From: Pyxicephalus adspersus | Taxonomy: Eukaryota; Chordata; Amphibia; Anura; Pyxicephalidae | Reading direction: 5' to 3' | Assembly: GCF_032062135.1 (NCBI RefSeq) | Contig: NC_092860.1 | Location: forward strand, 69,039,820 to 69,103,819 | DNA: 64,000 nucleotides | Shown here: piece by piece, positions 11,871 to 23,532 of the stretch | Position numbering within the stretch: position 1 is the stretch's first letter | Layout of the letters: each line of letters starts with the position of its first letter | Notes under the pieces: model-generated | What the model saw: the letters and a program-made list of their open reading frames with translations, nothing else | Told to the model about the DNA's origin: nothing | Database searches by the model: none | Position numbers and translations under genes: made by a program

Positions 11871-12339
11871 TAACTCTCCCTGATCCCTCCCCTAGGGTTC
11901 CCGCAGTATCAATTGGAAATCTCCATTTCGCCATAGCTGAAAAGAACAGGGAGGACTGCCTATTTGACGAAAATGTATTTCTTACTTAATGCCAAACATA
12001 CCATCATGGTATGGGGGGACACTGGGGAACATATTTTTGTTGAGTTAGATCTTACGCTTGTTTTTTACTAACTTTTGGGTGGTGAAATGACCCCATTTTT
12101 TGCTATCACATCCAGTTTTTACGATACAAGGTACCCTCCATTTTTGTCAAAAAACATACAAATTTTACATACAATGAAAAAATAATGAAATAACTTGAAT
12201 GTTTATTTAAAATTCTTTTGTTCATACAAAGGATTTGATGTTACTCTGACATTTTTTACAGTAAAACATTTCAAAATTATTTGGGTAAGCTGTAAAAATT
12301 TACATTTATAGTTTTTCCTGGAGTGTTCAGTGTTAGGAC
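11871..12339. other. No recognised feature
   Basis: AT-rich intronic stretch without a supported repeat or exon. Confidence 0.3.
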
Positions 12340-13215
12340 AATCACGCCGGATGCTTCAGCAATCCCGCAGGATGCTCCAACAATAGTCAGCCATCATATG
12401 TACAGTACATCCCATCTACCCTGATACTGTCCTTCCATTACCTTTAAATCTTGGTGGAATTGTTCACCTTGCTCATAACTGACTGCACCAAGGTTTTCCA
12501 GGAAGTTAGAAAGATGGCTATGCAGAAAATGCACCTTGATGCTCATATTGCAACCAAGCATTTTGAAGCTCTCCAAGAGTTTCTGGACAATTTCTGTATA
12601 TTTATTTGCTTGTGTGTTTCCAAGCAAGTCCTTGACAATGGCTTTGAATGATAACCAAGCATTCTTTTCGACTTTTCGACATTGTCCTGATGAAATGTCA
12701 TCTTTGATGAGCTGCTAAATCTGTCAACCATCAAACACACCGGCCTTTTTTTCAAATGACAGGCTAGGAAATGCCAAAATGAGGTACTTGAAACATTCTC
12801 CTTCAGTTAACAAAACTTTAACGAAGTGTTTCATCAGACCCAGTTTCATGTGCAGAGATGGGAACATCTAATCTTTCTATCAACAAGCGGCTCATGTAGA
12901 ATGTTTGGATCACCTGGTTTTAGGGCAGATCTTGGAGGCCAATTCCCTTCCATCCAATGCCTCTCACGAGCTCTGCTGTCCCACATGCACAGATCACAGG
13001 GATACTTGGTGTATCTGCGTTGCTGACCAAGAAGGAAGCATACCATTTTAAGGTCAACACAGATGACCCAATTGTGTTGGTGATAATGCAAGAACCTATT
13101 GACTCTCTTTATGTCTGCATATTCCTTACAAAGGGAAACCGAATGGCCAATTGGGACTGACCCAAATATATTGTCATTGTGAAGAAGGACACACTTTAAG
13201 CTCCGCTTGTTTGTT
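12340..13215 (-). pseudogene. MADYCW-family transposon-like gene, copy B (decayed)
   Basis: Minus-strand translation shows the same ordered motifs as copy A at 2128-3480. KRSLKCVLLHNDN at about 13215-13170 is followed by VPIGHS, WVICVDLKMVCFLLGQQ (about 13070), YTKYPCDLCMWDSR (about 13000), a GNWPPRSALKPGDPN stretch (about 12945), NMSIKVHFLHSHLSNF (about 12550-12500), GEQFHQDLKVMEGQYQGRWD (about 12475-12415) and, after a frameshift, MMADYCWSILRDC (about 12395-12355). The CDLC motif is intact here, but the G before DLK is V. The N-terminal part is missing. Several stops and shifts make it a pseudogene. It is clearly a different subfamily from copies A and C. Confidence 0.7.
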
Positions 13216-13224
13216 ATTGGCTGC

Positions 13225-13305
13225 CCCTATATAATGTAAAGCACTGCATAATGTGTTGGCGCAATATAAAAACTGTTTAATAAAAATTATTTATTACAGC
13301 AGTAA
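13225..13305. repeat. Short repeat module with GCTGCAT / GGCGC core (copy 1)
   Basis: TAAAGCACTGCATAATGTG followed by TTGGCGCAATATAAA is a short module I recognise as common in amphibian DNA. The same module in reverse orientation is at about 57090-57175. It sits between MADYCW copies B and C. Confidence 0.55.
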
Positions 13306-13419
13306 CGACATGGGTAGATTCTTTTGAATTTAATAAATATTCTCCACAATATTACTTTAACAGCGCTAAAAGAACTTATGACTTATAAGTAAACCCTCAG
13401 AAGAGATAAGGAATGTGGC

Positions 13420-13925
13420 ATTTATGGATCTCCAACAATATCAAAATTCTATTTATCCAAAAATATCCAAAGCAGAACTTTTTTTCTTCTAGGCCTAAGC
13501 AGAAACATTTGCTTGCAAAGGGTGTTTCTGTATCTTGCTACAGAAAGTGAAATCATAGCTTGACAAAATTCTTCACTGATAGCTTGTTGTGCTATTGCAA
13601 TTACAATATTGCAATTATTTGGTTAATCCAAATAAAATATTTTTGCCAACTCTCCATATCAGGGAAGGCCTGATGAAGAGTTAAGAAACTGCTTTTGTCA
13701 TATTAGAAACTGGACTGTTGCATGCCATTGAAAATACGCTTCTTGCACTCCCATTTAGACTTCTTTCCAAAAAATCTCAGCATGGTGAGTGACAAGCAAC
13801 ATTTTCACCAGGACATTAAGGGAGTGGATAGTCGCTACCATACCTTATCGAATAGAAGTGTCATGGCCGACTACTGCTGGATGCATGACAATCCAGACAC
13901 AACATACACAAGAAAATACTAATAT
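13420..13925 (+). pseudogene. MADYCW-family transposon-like gene, copy C (internally deleted)
   Basis: Plus-strand translation gives PKQKHLLAKGVSVSCYRK (about 13495-13550), then a jump to KIFLPTLHIREGLMK (about 13635-13680), then CMPLKIRFLHSHLDFFPKNL (about 13720-13780), FHQDIKGVDSRY (about 13802-13840) and VMADYCWMHDNPD (about 13860-13898). Compared with copy A, the central acidic-strand and WDSR regions and the stretch before the LHSHLDFF motif are deleted. The C-terminal NPD...YTRK stretch matches copy A closely, so A and C are one subfamily. It lies next to copy B in the opposite orientation. Confidence 0.7.
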
Positions 13926-14169
13926 ATAAATAAAGAAAATACTAAGTATTTTTGAGAAAATGGTGGTAGCTAACTGATCCTTTCAATATATCTATGTCAC
14001 TTTGTGCCTTTTTGACCTTGCCCTGAATATATAAAAAAATGACTTAATGGTGCTTTAGTTAAAAATATATGCAAACCCACTGTAAACTAAACCCAAATCT
14101 GGAAAGAGTGTCAGAGAACCACTGGGCTAAATTTAGTTTTCTTTTGTTTTTTTTTTCATGTCATGCTGT

Positions 14170-17100
14170 AATTACATGGATCCCCAGTGAGGGGGAAAAC
14201 TCTGGATTTCCTTTGTGTTTGAGTTTTTTATGTATAAAAGCAGGCCGAGTGCCCTGAAATTTGAAATACCGGGGGCGGCGCATGTGTAGCCAAGATGACA
14301 GACGTAGTCTGACCGCGCTTCACACCACCCAGGCACCTTCGTGCAGCTAACAGTGGAATTCCCTGCCAAATCGTGCAGGCTCTCCATGCTCCCAGGCAGA
14401 TTCACATGTGCTCCAAACAAAGCGCCTTCTCCTCCAGCTGGTGACTCCTCACACTGCACCAGATTTTCTTGACAGCTTCTCAAATGAAAGCTTGTCTGAT
14501 AATGATGTGGGTCCCCAGTCTACCTTCCTTACCTTTGCTACTGACAGGCTGGCTACACAGCTGACCTGGGAGATCAGAGATCTCCTCCCTGCACAAAGAC
14601 ATGGACACGCTATTCTTACACTTGGAAAATGCATAGATGAGGCTCTGCTGTAAGAACTAGTGCCTGCTCTCCTTTTTGATAGGTTGGAGTTTGATCAAAT
14701 ACACTGTGCTATGGGCCCCAAACACTCCGACAGCCATCTAAGAGATAAAATTTTGAAACCTACATTCTTCTGTATCAAGTAGACCGCCCTGCAGGCAGCC
14801 AGAGCCAGGTCCGAGCTCTCATTTAAGGGTCCCAGTACCAGACCTGTGGTTTTCTTTGTCTGACAACTCGCCTGTCTCTATTACATGTGCATCCACCCTT
14901 GCCCACACCCCCCAAGACAGCTTGGCACATAAATGAATCTTTCCTGATCCTTCATGAGCTTTGAGCCCAAATCCAGTTCCAACTTGAAGAATACTTCCAC
15001 CTCAACTGCATGGAAGATATATCCCCAGTCACACCCTGTGGGAGGCCTACAACACCACGCTCTGGTGACCTCATTCAACTTGCCACTCGTCTTAAACGCG
15101 AGCAGAACCACAAAATTATTGAACTCATTTGCAAATTCTGTGAACTAAAGGAGCGCTGGAAATCCCAACTGACAGCCTCCATAAAGTCAGAGATAGCAGC
15201 AGTAAAGGTAGAGCTGAATCTGTTATTGACTGAATTGACTGACAAAGCCAAGTGTGCACTGAGATGGACGAGGCAAAAATACTACTCCCAAGCTAAGGAA
15301 TGTGGGCCGATGCTGGCCAAACTGTTACGCCCTGGTCCCTATACATTTAAACCTTACTGGCCTTACTCGGCCTCTGTCAAATATAGGATACTTTTCTACC
15401 CCCTTTTGTATTAGACGAGGTACTTGGCAGGGCTGCCACCTGTGACCCGCCATCTTTGCCCTTGCCTTGGAACTCCTAGCTATTATCTGGCAGAAGCCCG
15501 CAATTCATGGTAAAGAATAGGGTTGTCAAACTCAAATACACAGTAGGCCAAAATTAAAAACTTAGACAAAGTCAGGGGCCAAACGTGAAACTGAAATAGC
15601 ACCGCTTCTTTAATTCCCTGCGTCAAGAAAACAGTCCAATGCGTTGCCTAATGTTTTCAGTGGCTGGAACTCCCTCTTCACTGAAATAGCACCGCTACTA
15701 CAGTTCCCTGCGTCTTTACAGTCTAACGTGGGGCCACGCATAGGCAGAGAGGCCGCTGGTCTATAGAGTTATGCTGCTACTACAGTTACCGGCATTTCTT
15801 GTGTCGATAAAACAGGGCCATGCATAGGCTGATGGGCAGCTGGTCTATAGACGCAAGTGATGCCGGGGATTGTATTAGCGGCACTATTTCAATGCAGCGG
15901 CGAGCCAACTGCAATTCATATTTAGAATTCCTTTGAGGGCCAAAAAAAAGGAGTTTGATGTCCCTGGTATAGAAGTAGGGAATACCCAGTTCAAACAACA
16001 CTTGTATGCAGATGGCATGTTTCTTACACTAACTCAACCACTTAAATCCCTTCCTAACCTCAGATGTCTAGACCAGTTCTAAACACCTGCAGCCCTCTCT
16101 CAGGTTCAGGCGATTTTTTTTTTTTTATTGCCTCCTCGACAATAACATACCTTGGGGTCAAAATTTCCAGGAACTACAAGTCACTATAGGCCACCAATTA
16201 CTACCACTGATTCAATCTTTGTTTTCAATCCTGGTCAGACCTCCCACTTTCCTGGTTCGGACGTATTGCAGCAGTTAAAATGACCGGGCTCCCCAAACTG
16301 CTGTATTACTTCTGCACCCCTCTAGTGACAGTCCCCCTGGCTGTACTGCACAACCTACAAGACAAAGTAGACGCTTTAATATGGCGTGGGACCAGGCCTA
16401 GAGTTTCTAGGGGATCTATGTACACCCACAGGCAGTCGGAGCGGTTGGCGGTCCCAGCCTCCTGGAAATACTTTGCGATGGCGCAAATTAGCCAATTGAC
16501 AGCTCTTCATAACGTTAATGAAAGGCCCTTGTGGGTCTCCCTGGACATGACAACCTGTGCATCTCTATCAATATCAGCACTGCTATGGCTCCCAACCCCC
16601 TCACTTTGTCCTAAAACTCCATGCCCTCTCGTGAAACACTGTCTAAGGGTATGGGACACATATAAAATCCTTTGCACATTTATTGTCTCCTTGGTCCCCC
16701 TTGAGGCCCCTCCTTCACAATCCTCAATTCCCGTCCAGCTGTATGGGTCCCTTGGCATTTCACTGGTGGACAGTGAATGACTTTGAATCTGTTTACCATC
16801 CCTTATCTTTCCCAACTCAGGGAGCACTTCCACTACATGCAGCTCCATCACTGGATAGCTCTCTCAATAAGGGGAGTGCGCTGCCCCAATATAATTGCCT
16901 CCTTCAAATCTGCCTACAGGCACCCTTGTCACCAGGCCTTTATTTCCATGTTATACAGCCAGCTCATATGCTTCCCATCCCCACGGACCATATCCTATGT
17001 GTGCATGTGGGAATCAGATCGGGATCGCTCTATATCAGATGAGAATTGGAAAGATATTTGTATGTCTGTCTCCTCATGCTCCATCAATGTAACAGCCACT

Positions 17101-17875
17101 GAATTTGTATATAAAGTGTTGCTCAGCTGGTATTTTACCCCTTCCCGGGATATGCTTCCCATGTGGTGATCCTGCCCTAAACTTTCTGCTTTCTGGATCT
17201 ATATATTGGCTGATAGAAGCTCTGACACAAAAGGTGCTACAGCCTGACCCATGGCAGGGCTATACTGCATCTCACAAATATGACCTTTTGTCACCCCCAG
17301 CAGTAGGTGATCAACTTTGTGTTCATGTTGGCTAAACAGGTGATGGCAAAAGCCTAGAGAAATATATTGAACTATATATAGAAACTAGACAATATATTGG
17401 TCTATGAGAAGTTGACCAATATCCTTTCTGATACTCTTGATCGATTTATGGCAATCTGGGAACCATGGATTACATATCACCATCCTGGCCTTTTGCCAGA
17501 GGCACTGATTAGACTGTGAGTGAATACCCTGGCGTGGCCTGTGTGCCCCGAGTTCCAATTGCCTCTCATCTCTCTCTCCTCTGTATATGTCCCCCTTCTT
17601 ACCATACCTCTTTCCCCCCTCTAATGTCTGTCTGTCCCCCATGTCATTGTTGACTTAGAGATACAAGGTCTGACTTGCCTTACCCTAGACTTAGTCCCAT
17701 GTCAATAATGCTGTAACACTGGAAATAACATCATCTCTCCTACTCAGGACTGCTTCATGATCTGGATGAATGCTCCTCCACTTCGACCTATTGATGTATT
17801 TGCCTCACTTTGTTATTGAATGGCTGTTAAAATCAATAAAGACTATTGTTTAGGAAATTTAAAAAAAACTCTGTC
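14170..17875 (+). mobile_element. L1/Tx1-type LINE with ORF1 and partial ORF2, interrupted by a hAT MITE
   Basis: Plus-strand frames show ORF1 C-terminal sequence (IHCAMGPKHSDSH and the AARARSELSFKG block, about 14690-14830). ORF2 follows: the Lys/Glu-rich linker before the reverse transcriptase (15010-15400), the RT block GTWQGCHL (about 15420-15450), then HLYADGMFLTLTQP (about 15990-16040), the post-RT block MTGLPKLLYYFCTPLVTVP (16280-16340) and the C-terminal region to about 17560. The endonuclease and the first half of the RT are deleted. The catalytic YADD motif is YADG, so the enzyme is dead. AATAAAG and an A-rich tail near 17838-17872 mark the 3' end. Confidence 0.8.
15518..15966. mobile_element. 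hAT-type non-autonomous element inside L1 ORF2
   Basis: The ends are imperfect inverted repeats: TAGGGTTGTCAAACTC on the left, GAGTTTGATGTCCCTG on the right. The flanking 8-bp sequences GTAAAGAA (15510-15517) and GTATAGAA (15967-15974) differ at one base, as expected for an old hAT target-site duplication. LINE reverse-transcriptase sequence reads up to the left flank and resumes at the right flank, which confirms insertion. There is no coding content; the interior has repeated GAAATAGCACCGCT segments. Confidence 0.8.
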
Positions 17876-17879
17876 CAAG

Positions 17880-18610
17880 AGAGTGTGTTTGAAGCTAATC
17901 TTGCACAGTATTCAGTGCCAGCCCCTTAAGTTGGTACACATCAAATAAATAATGAATAAAAAAGCAGTGGGTTCTTTTGGCACACGTATGCAGTATATTC
18001 AAAAGTCTTGGCATCATGGAATACAGAAGTATCTTTGCATTCACATGTAATGTACCAAAGAACTCCTCACAATCATGAGTAGGAATTGTTTATTAACCAC
18101 TTTATCATGGGTAAATCCACCTTTACTTTACAGGGAATATCCCCAATTTCTGGGCAAACGGATGCCAACCCCCATTCATTCAATTTCATTTCTCTCCATC
18201 CTCTGCTCACTTTTTTCCTCACTGTAAACTAACTCATTCATAACTCAAAAAGTTAACGTGACTGTAAAAAAACAAAAGCAAATCTGAAATCGGCAAGAAA
18301 AACTTTTAGAAGTGTACTGTGATTATCATTGATTACAAAAAATGTTTTTGTATGCCTTGTGTTAATTATACCTATCTTGAGGACCCACTACTAGAAAAAT
18401 GGTTTGCAAATTGCCCTTGTTTTTAAACATTGGGTATGCATTGTAATTCTACACTATACTGATAATTAATTTCACATGCTATTGTGATTGTATATTAATA
18501 ATATATGTATGTCATTATTATAGTTAAAATATCATGTTCCAGTCTCAATTATTTTGAGGAAGCAGATTCTGCAAAACATATTGAAAAATGAGAAAGGATG
18601 AGACAATCAT
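17880..18610. other. No recognised feature (intron)
   Basis: AT-rich sequence between an L1 3' end and a Tc1 element, with no open frame, exon or clear repeat. Confidence 0.4.
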
Positions 18611-18613
18611 GTA

Positions 18614-19645
18614 CAGTGAGGGAATGAAGTATTTGATCTCCTGCTGATTTTTTACATTTGTTCTCTGACAAAGAAATGACCAGTCTATAATTGTAATGGT
18701 AGGTGTGAGAGACAGAATAACAACAAAAGAACCCTCAAAAACCCAGTGCTCAAAAGTCAGAGCTTGATGTACATTGTAATGAGTGAAATAAGTATTTGAT
18801 CCCCTATCAACCAGTCTGGAGACTAGCTAGGCCACTCCAGGACCTTCATGTGCTTCTTCTTGAGCCACCCCTTTAATGCCTTGGTCGGGTGTTTTGGGTC
18901 ATTGTCATGCTGGAATACCCATCCACGACCCATTTTCAATCCCCTGGCTGAGGGAAGGAGGTGCTCACACAAGATTTGACAGTACATGGCCCCGTTCATT
19001 GTCCCTTTGATGCGGTGAAGGTGTCCTGTCCCCTTTCCAGAAAAACACCCCCAAAACATAATGTGTCCACCTCCATGTTTGCCAGTGGGGATGGTGTTCT
19101 TGGGGTCATAGGCAGCATTCCTCCTCCTCCAAACACGGCGTGTTGAGTTGATGCCAAAGAGCTCAATTTTGGTCTCATCTGACCACAACACTTTCTCCCA
19201 GTTCTCCTCTAGATCATTCAGATGTTCATTGGCAAACTGCAGATGGGCCTGTACATGTGCTGTCTTGAGCAGGGGGACCTTGCAGGCTCTGCAAGATTTC
19301 AGACCTTCACGGCGCAGTGTGTTACCAATTGTTTTCCTGGTGACTATGGTCCCAGCTGCCTGAGATCATTGACATTACCCCCGTGTAATTCTGGGCTGCT
19401 TCTTCACTGTTCTCATGATCAGTGCAACTCCACGAGGGGAGATTTTTCATGGAGCCCCAGACTCAGGGAGATTGACAGTTATTTTGTGTTTCTTCCATTT
19501 GCAAATTATCGCGCCAACTGTTGTCAAATTCTCACTAAGCTGCTTGGCAATAGTCTTGTACATTACAATTATAGACTGGTCATTTCTTTGTCAGAGGGCA
19601 ACCGTACAAAACCAGAAGGGGATCAAATATTTATTTCCCTCACTG
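18614..19645 (-). mobile_element. Tc1/mariner element, internally deleted
   Basis: Terminal inverted repeats of roughly 80 bp begin CAGTGAGGGAA at 18614 and end TTCCCTCACTG at 19645; each is flanked by TA (18612-18613 and 19646-19647), the Tc1/mariner target site. Both arms carry GACAAAGAAATGACCAGTC. The element is about 1.03 kb, shorter than the roughly 1.6 kb usual for active copies, because parts of the transposase gene are missing. Confidence 0.93.
18823..19560 (-). pseudogene. Tc1 transposase remnant
   Basis: A 122-codon open frame (19191-18823) reads [13 protein letters not shown], then the glycine-rich [14 protein letters not shown] block and [13 protein letters not shown], which hold the first and second catalytic aspartates of the DDE/D core. 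It ends VLEWPS, where family members continue with SPDLNPIE and the third acidic residue; that part is deleted. Upstream (19560-19190) the frame is broken but traceable, including IAKQLSEN and ICKWKK helix-turn-helix remnants. Without the third acidic residue it cannot be active. Confidence 0.85.
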
Positions 19646-19659
19646 TATACAATAATCTT

Positions 19660-21780
19660 TGAATAGAAATATTTTAGGATATTTAATAAATGATGTTTTT
19701 ATTAATTTACAATGGAGGTGTGATTCAAATTTGTATTATATAGGAAGGCACCTTTACAGTCCATTGTCTTCCTTTTTGAGAGGGGTCATTATATAATTTG
19801 GATGTGGAGCCATATGTTGATACTCCCTTATTAGTTATATTTGAGATCTTCTTAAGGGTCATAGCATTGCACAAGGGGCTACCTGCGTCTTAAGGAAAGA
19901 AGGGTTAACGGATTTACAGTTAAGGTTTTTCTATCTTTCCGCTAAATCATCTGTAGGTTAAGAGTTCTGCATAAAATAAAAGAATATGTTTATATTTAAG
20001 TATTGTGGCAGACACAGGGAGAAAGTGTCTGGTAAAGTGGCAGATAGGGTGTTCATATGTTCCAGATTTCTTTACTCTGCACTGCCATTTTAAAAATCCA
20101 CTCCAGGATTTGGTGTTCTCCCTGTGGTAAGTGATCATTCAACTCTATCCTGCTCCGAAAACCACATGTCTGTTGTGGACTAAGGAAAGAAAAAAGGTAT
20201 TGTGTTGCTGTAAAGTTTGGTATCCTGTGTTTTGGACAAACATTAGGTTTGCTCCCAGTAGAGATGATTTCTCCAGTTGCCCATCTAGTGGCAAGGTTTT
20301 CTTTGTTTATGATTTAATTTTGCTACTTTTGTGTATATATTGTAAATAGTGTAAATGGCCTATACAGCACAAAATTTTTGTGTGAAGCACTAAATTACTC
20401 ATGTTGGTTTCTTTTGCAAAAAGAGTTATGCTGTAGCACTGAGAACTGATGCAATATGATGGAGTGTCCTTTGGACACTTTGAGCTTTCCTCCCCGCCAT
20501 ACATCAGCTATCTTCCTGCTGCTGTGTGGAATGTTAATCTATTCCTGCCACCAGTCTATAGTCACATTTCTGGTCTCTGCCCATATGACCCTACCCTGCT
20601 TACCAACTGTCTGGGTCATATGAGTCCCTTGCCTTTTATTCTGAGTCTATATCAGTTTAATTTTCCAGAGGTTGTTAGAGATACTTTGAGTAATGAACAA
20701 TTTATGCTTCATGGTCAGTTTAACTGATGCAAATGATCTTTGTGGCTATTCGAAAGGAAGGGTGACATTCTCCCCACTGGCCTACATTGTTAGAGGCATC
20801 TTTCCTTCTAACCAACAAGCTAATGTACCGTGAGCTGTGAATATAGTTATTTGGGATTCCTTAAGACCTGATAGTTATTTTAAGGGTTCCCTTATGTAAA
20901 AAGAGTTGGTAAACACTTGTCTATATAGTGTCTAATAATCCTATATAAGAAATTGACAGTCCCGCTGTCTGGGGTGTTTTCTAGTCAATTATGCTTATGG
21001 ATTTTGGGCCTGGAATATTGTTACCCTTTGCTTCTAGCTCCTATCCTGTCATTGAAGTGCTCCTTAGCGTCATTGAGTGTGACTATGGTTTAAGGTTTTA
21101 CTACAGCCAGTCAAGACATAATAATTTAAATCATTCAGTTTTTTCAGATTTAGCACAGGGGCCACAAATGTGCTTTTTCTCATGCAGACATATTAAGCTA
21201 TAATTGATGCAATGTGCAGCCTTTAGAAACCACATAGTATCTCAGGGCTACAAACAAGTATTTTTCTCTGATTTCCCACCTCTACATCTCACCTGACATT
21301 TTCTGGATATGTGTAAATATATTCCACCTTTTCCCACTGCCTGCCTCTTTCCAGTTAGAGAATATGAAAATAAGCACTCCCTGAGGTAAAGAGTCATGTG
21401 ATCTTCCTAATGAAGCTGCTGCTGTTTTAAACCATTGTATGCATCCAATAAACATAAGTACTAATGTAATGTAGTTGTATTTAAATGTCTTGTAGTTCCT
21501 AATATACATCCACCCTATTACAATATCTATTCCAGTTTAGATCTCCTAATGTTCTTAGTTTTTTTGTTCATGTCCCAAAGGTTAGAGACATCCTTTTATG
21601 GACAAAAAAAAAAGTTTTTTTCTATTCCATGTAATGTTCCACTCCTCTGTACCCAACTGTGCTTATGAATATGTTGTTGTTTCTAATTTGCAACAAACTC
21701 AGGATTGGTAGTGGTATACCACCTAGGTTTAAAACTTCCTGTGTTCTCATGGGAGAAAATATTAGTTTTTTAAATCCTCT
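19660..21780. other. No recognised gene or repeat (intron)
   Basis: About 2.1 kb at the 3' end of the long HMG20B intron. Open frames here have no recognisable protein content. The final part has a T run (21780-21794) that serves as the polypyrimidine tract of the next exon's acceptor. Confidence 0.5.
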
Positions 21781-21796
21781 TTTTTTTTTTTTTTAG

Positions 21797-22012
21797 TCTG
21801 TGAAGCAGAACTAAGGAAGCTGCGCAAAATGAACATGGAGTTTGAAGAGCAGAATGCTGTCCTACAGCGCCACACTGAAAGCATGAATATTGCCAAAGAA
21901 AGACTTGAACAGGAGTTGGTGCAGGAAGAAAAGCAAACCATAGCCCTTCAGCAGCAGCTACAAATGATCCGACAGATTTTGCTTGCAAGTTTTGCCTCAC
22001 TTCCAATTCCAG
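21797..22012 (+). CDS. HMG20B: HMG20B exon, coiled-coil domain
   Basis: The exon follows a long T run and TTTTAG acceptor and ends at AG|GTTAGC. Phase joins cleanly with the previous exon (one base carried over) and with the next (one base carried over). It encodes about 72 residues dominated by a heptad-like coiled coil: [29 protein letters not shown] and ALQQQLQ, ending [11 protein letters not shown]. In mammalian HMG20B this region is the coiled coil used for partner binding and complex assembly. [11 protein letters not shown] matches HMG20B rather than HMG20A (there EERNAALQKHV). No frame damage is seen. Confidence 0.96.
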
Positions 22013-22418
22013 GTTAGCTCGAGGCTTTCTTTTGTTTAATTCTAAAAGCTTACATTGTTTAGGTTGTTATTTATACTAAGATAGGATCACTTCAACTAAT
22101 AATATGCAGTAATTTTAAAAGTATGATGCCTATAAAAAGTAATCCACCTTGGAAGTTTTTATGGTATTTGCCACTATTTTACGCTGCCAAAACTGTATAA
22201 AGCTCCATGACTCTATATATTAAATTTTCAATTTCTTTGCAATATGGAATGGAAAAGATTTTGTCTCAGTTACTTTTTTTTTTTTTTTTAAATTGTAGTT
22301 TTTATTATTTTGAAGTAAAACATTAGGAAAAAAAGTGAAAGAAAAGAAGGGATTCTTTTCACCAAAGCAGAGATCGATATGCATTGAACAAAATATTGTG
22401 CGCCTAGCCTAGAAATTA

Positions 22419-23532
22419 TACATATATAATCAATAGAGATAGTGGAGATAGGCTTTTACAGGCACATATCAACTGTATAAAAGAAACAAATTTATTCAAT
22501 ACTTATAAATTTAGCTAAAAACTACTTTTACTGCCCTAATTTACTTGGTGTATGTTGAAGGTAAGTTTCTAAAATACTCAGAGAATGACAGTGGTTGAGA
22601 TACCCAAGGTGTACTACATGTAGACCTGACTGGAAAATGTTAGTATTCTAGGTAAAAAGGAGGGTAAGTATTATTAGTTAACTCAGCATTGATAATTGCT
22701 TAGTATATTTAATACATAAACTAGAGTGTCTTACTTCCAAACTAAATGTTTAGTCCCTAAAATTCTTGAAAACGGTGGAGAATGGTTTATAAGAGCGCCA
22801 GAGTGATTTTTGTGGTGGGAATTATCCAATACGAATGTATTACAAACTGTCATGAAATAAATATTATTAAACCCAAAATATTTAAGGGAATTTCCGAATA
22901 CTCAACTAACAATTTTATTTGTAGGTAAACCCCTTATACTTACTACACCCTTAGTTTATCAAATGGAAGTATGATACTCAGTGGGATGCCTTGTGTATCT
23001 CAACCACTGTCATTCTCTGAGTATTTTGAAAACGTACCTTCAGCATACACCAAGTAAGTTACCCTACACTTCCCTTTATCTCTTTCCTTCTCCTTTGCAA
23101 TGGCATTGATATTGGTGTGATTATACATATCCATTTTCTACAATCAATATGCTAAACCTTGGATTATGATGTATCATATACTTATCATTTTTTACTTAAT
23201 TTTCAACAATGTTGTTTTGTCTCTAAGATCATATCATAACTGTATGTTCATATTAATATTTATCTTAAGTCATTGGTTTCCAAAATCCCCCGAGGAAGCC
23301 CTTAGAGGCGAAACATGTCGGGTACCGAGACTCTTTTTGCTGACCATTTATTTAATGACTCTTTCTCAGTTTGATACTAATATTCAGCATAGTAGGACTG
23401 TGTTAACTAGGTTTTAGCACAGTAGAACGGTTTAGTTTTTAGTTACCTTTATAAGTATTGAATAAATACATTTCTTTCTTTTATACAGTTGATACGTGCC
23501 TGTAAAAGCCTATTTCTACTCTATTGATTCTA
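22419..23532. repeat. Two-tier inverted-repeat element in the L1 3' region
   Basis: The outer arms (22419-22515 and 23443-23532) are reverse complements sharing AGGCTTTTACAGGCAC and ATCAACTGTATAAAAGAAA. The inner arms (about 22545-22605 and 22995-23058) share ACTCAGAGAATGACAGTGG and TTGAGATAC. The left arms are about 30 bp apart, the right arms about 385 bp apart, so the right side has an extra segment. That segment holds the motif CCGAGGAAGC...GGCGAAAC at 23289-23313. There is no coding sequence. It looks like a non-autonomous element nested in, or part of, the L1 3' region. Confidence 0.7.
23284..23335 (+). other. Hammerhead-ribozyme-like motif (candidate)
   Basis: The sequence CCCCCGAGGAAGCC, a six-base loop, GGCGAAAC, ATGTC and GGG can be drawn like a type-I hammerhead: CCC/GGG as stem I, CCGAGGA in place of CUGANGA, GCC/GGC as stem II, GAAA, a minimal stem III (AC/GU) and GUC as cleavage site. 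It departs from consensus by C for U at position 4 and one extra A before stem II. Activity is doubtful. A related motif is at 56776-56812. Confidence 0.3.

Noticed and set aside
16507..16851. 114-codon minus-strand frame
   Set aside because: Antisense shadow of the L1 ORF2 C-terminal region.
19222..19662. 146-codon plus-strand frame
   Set aside because: It is antisense to the Tc1 transposase remnant and includes its TIR; no independent protein.
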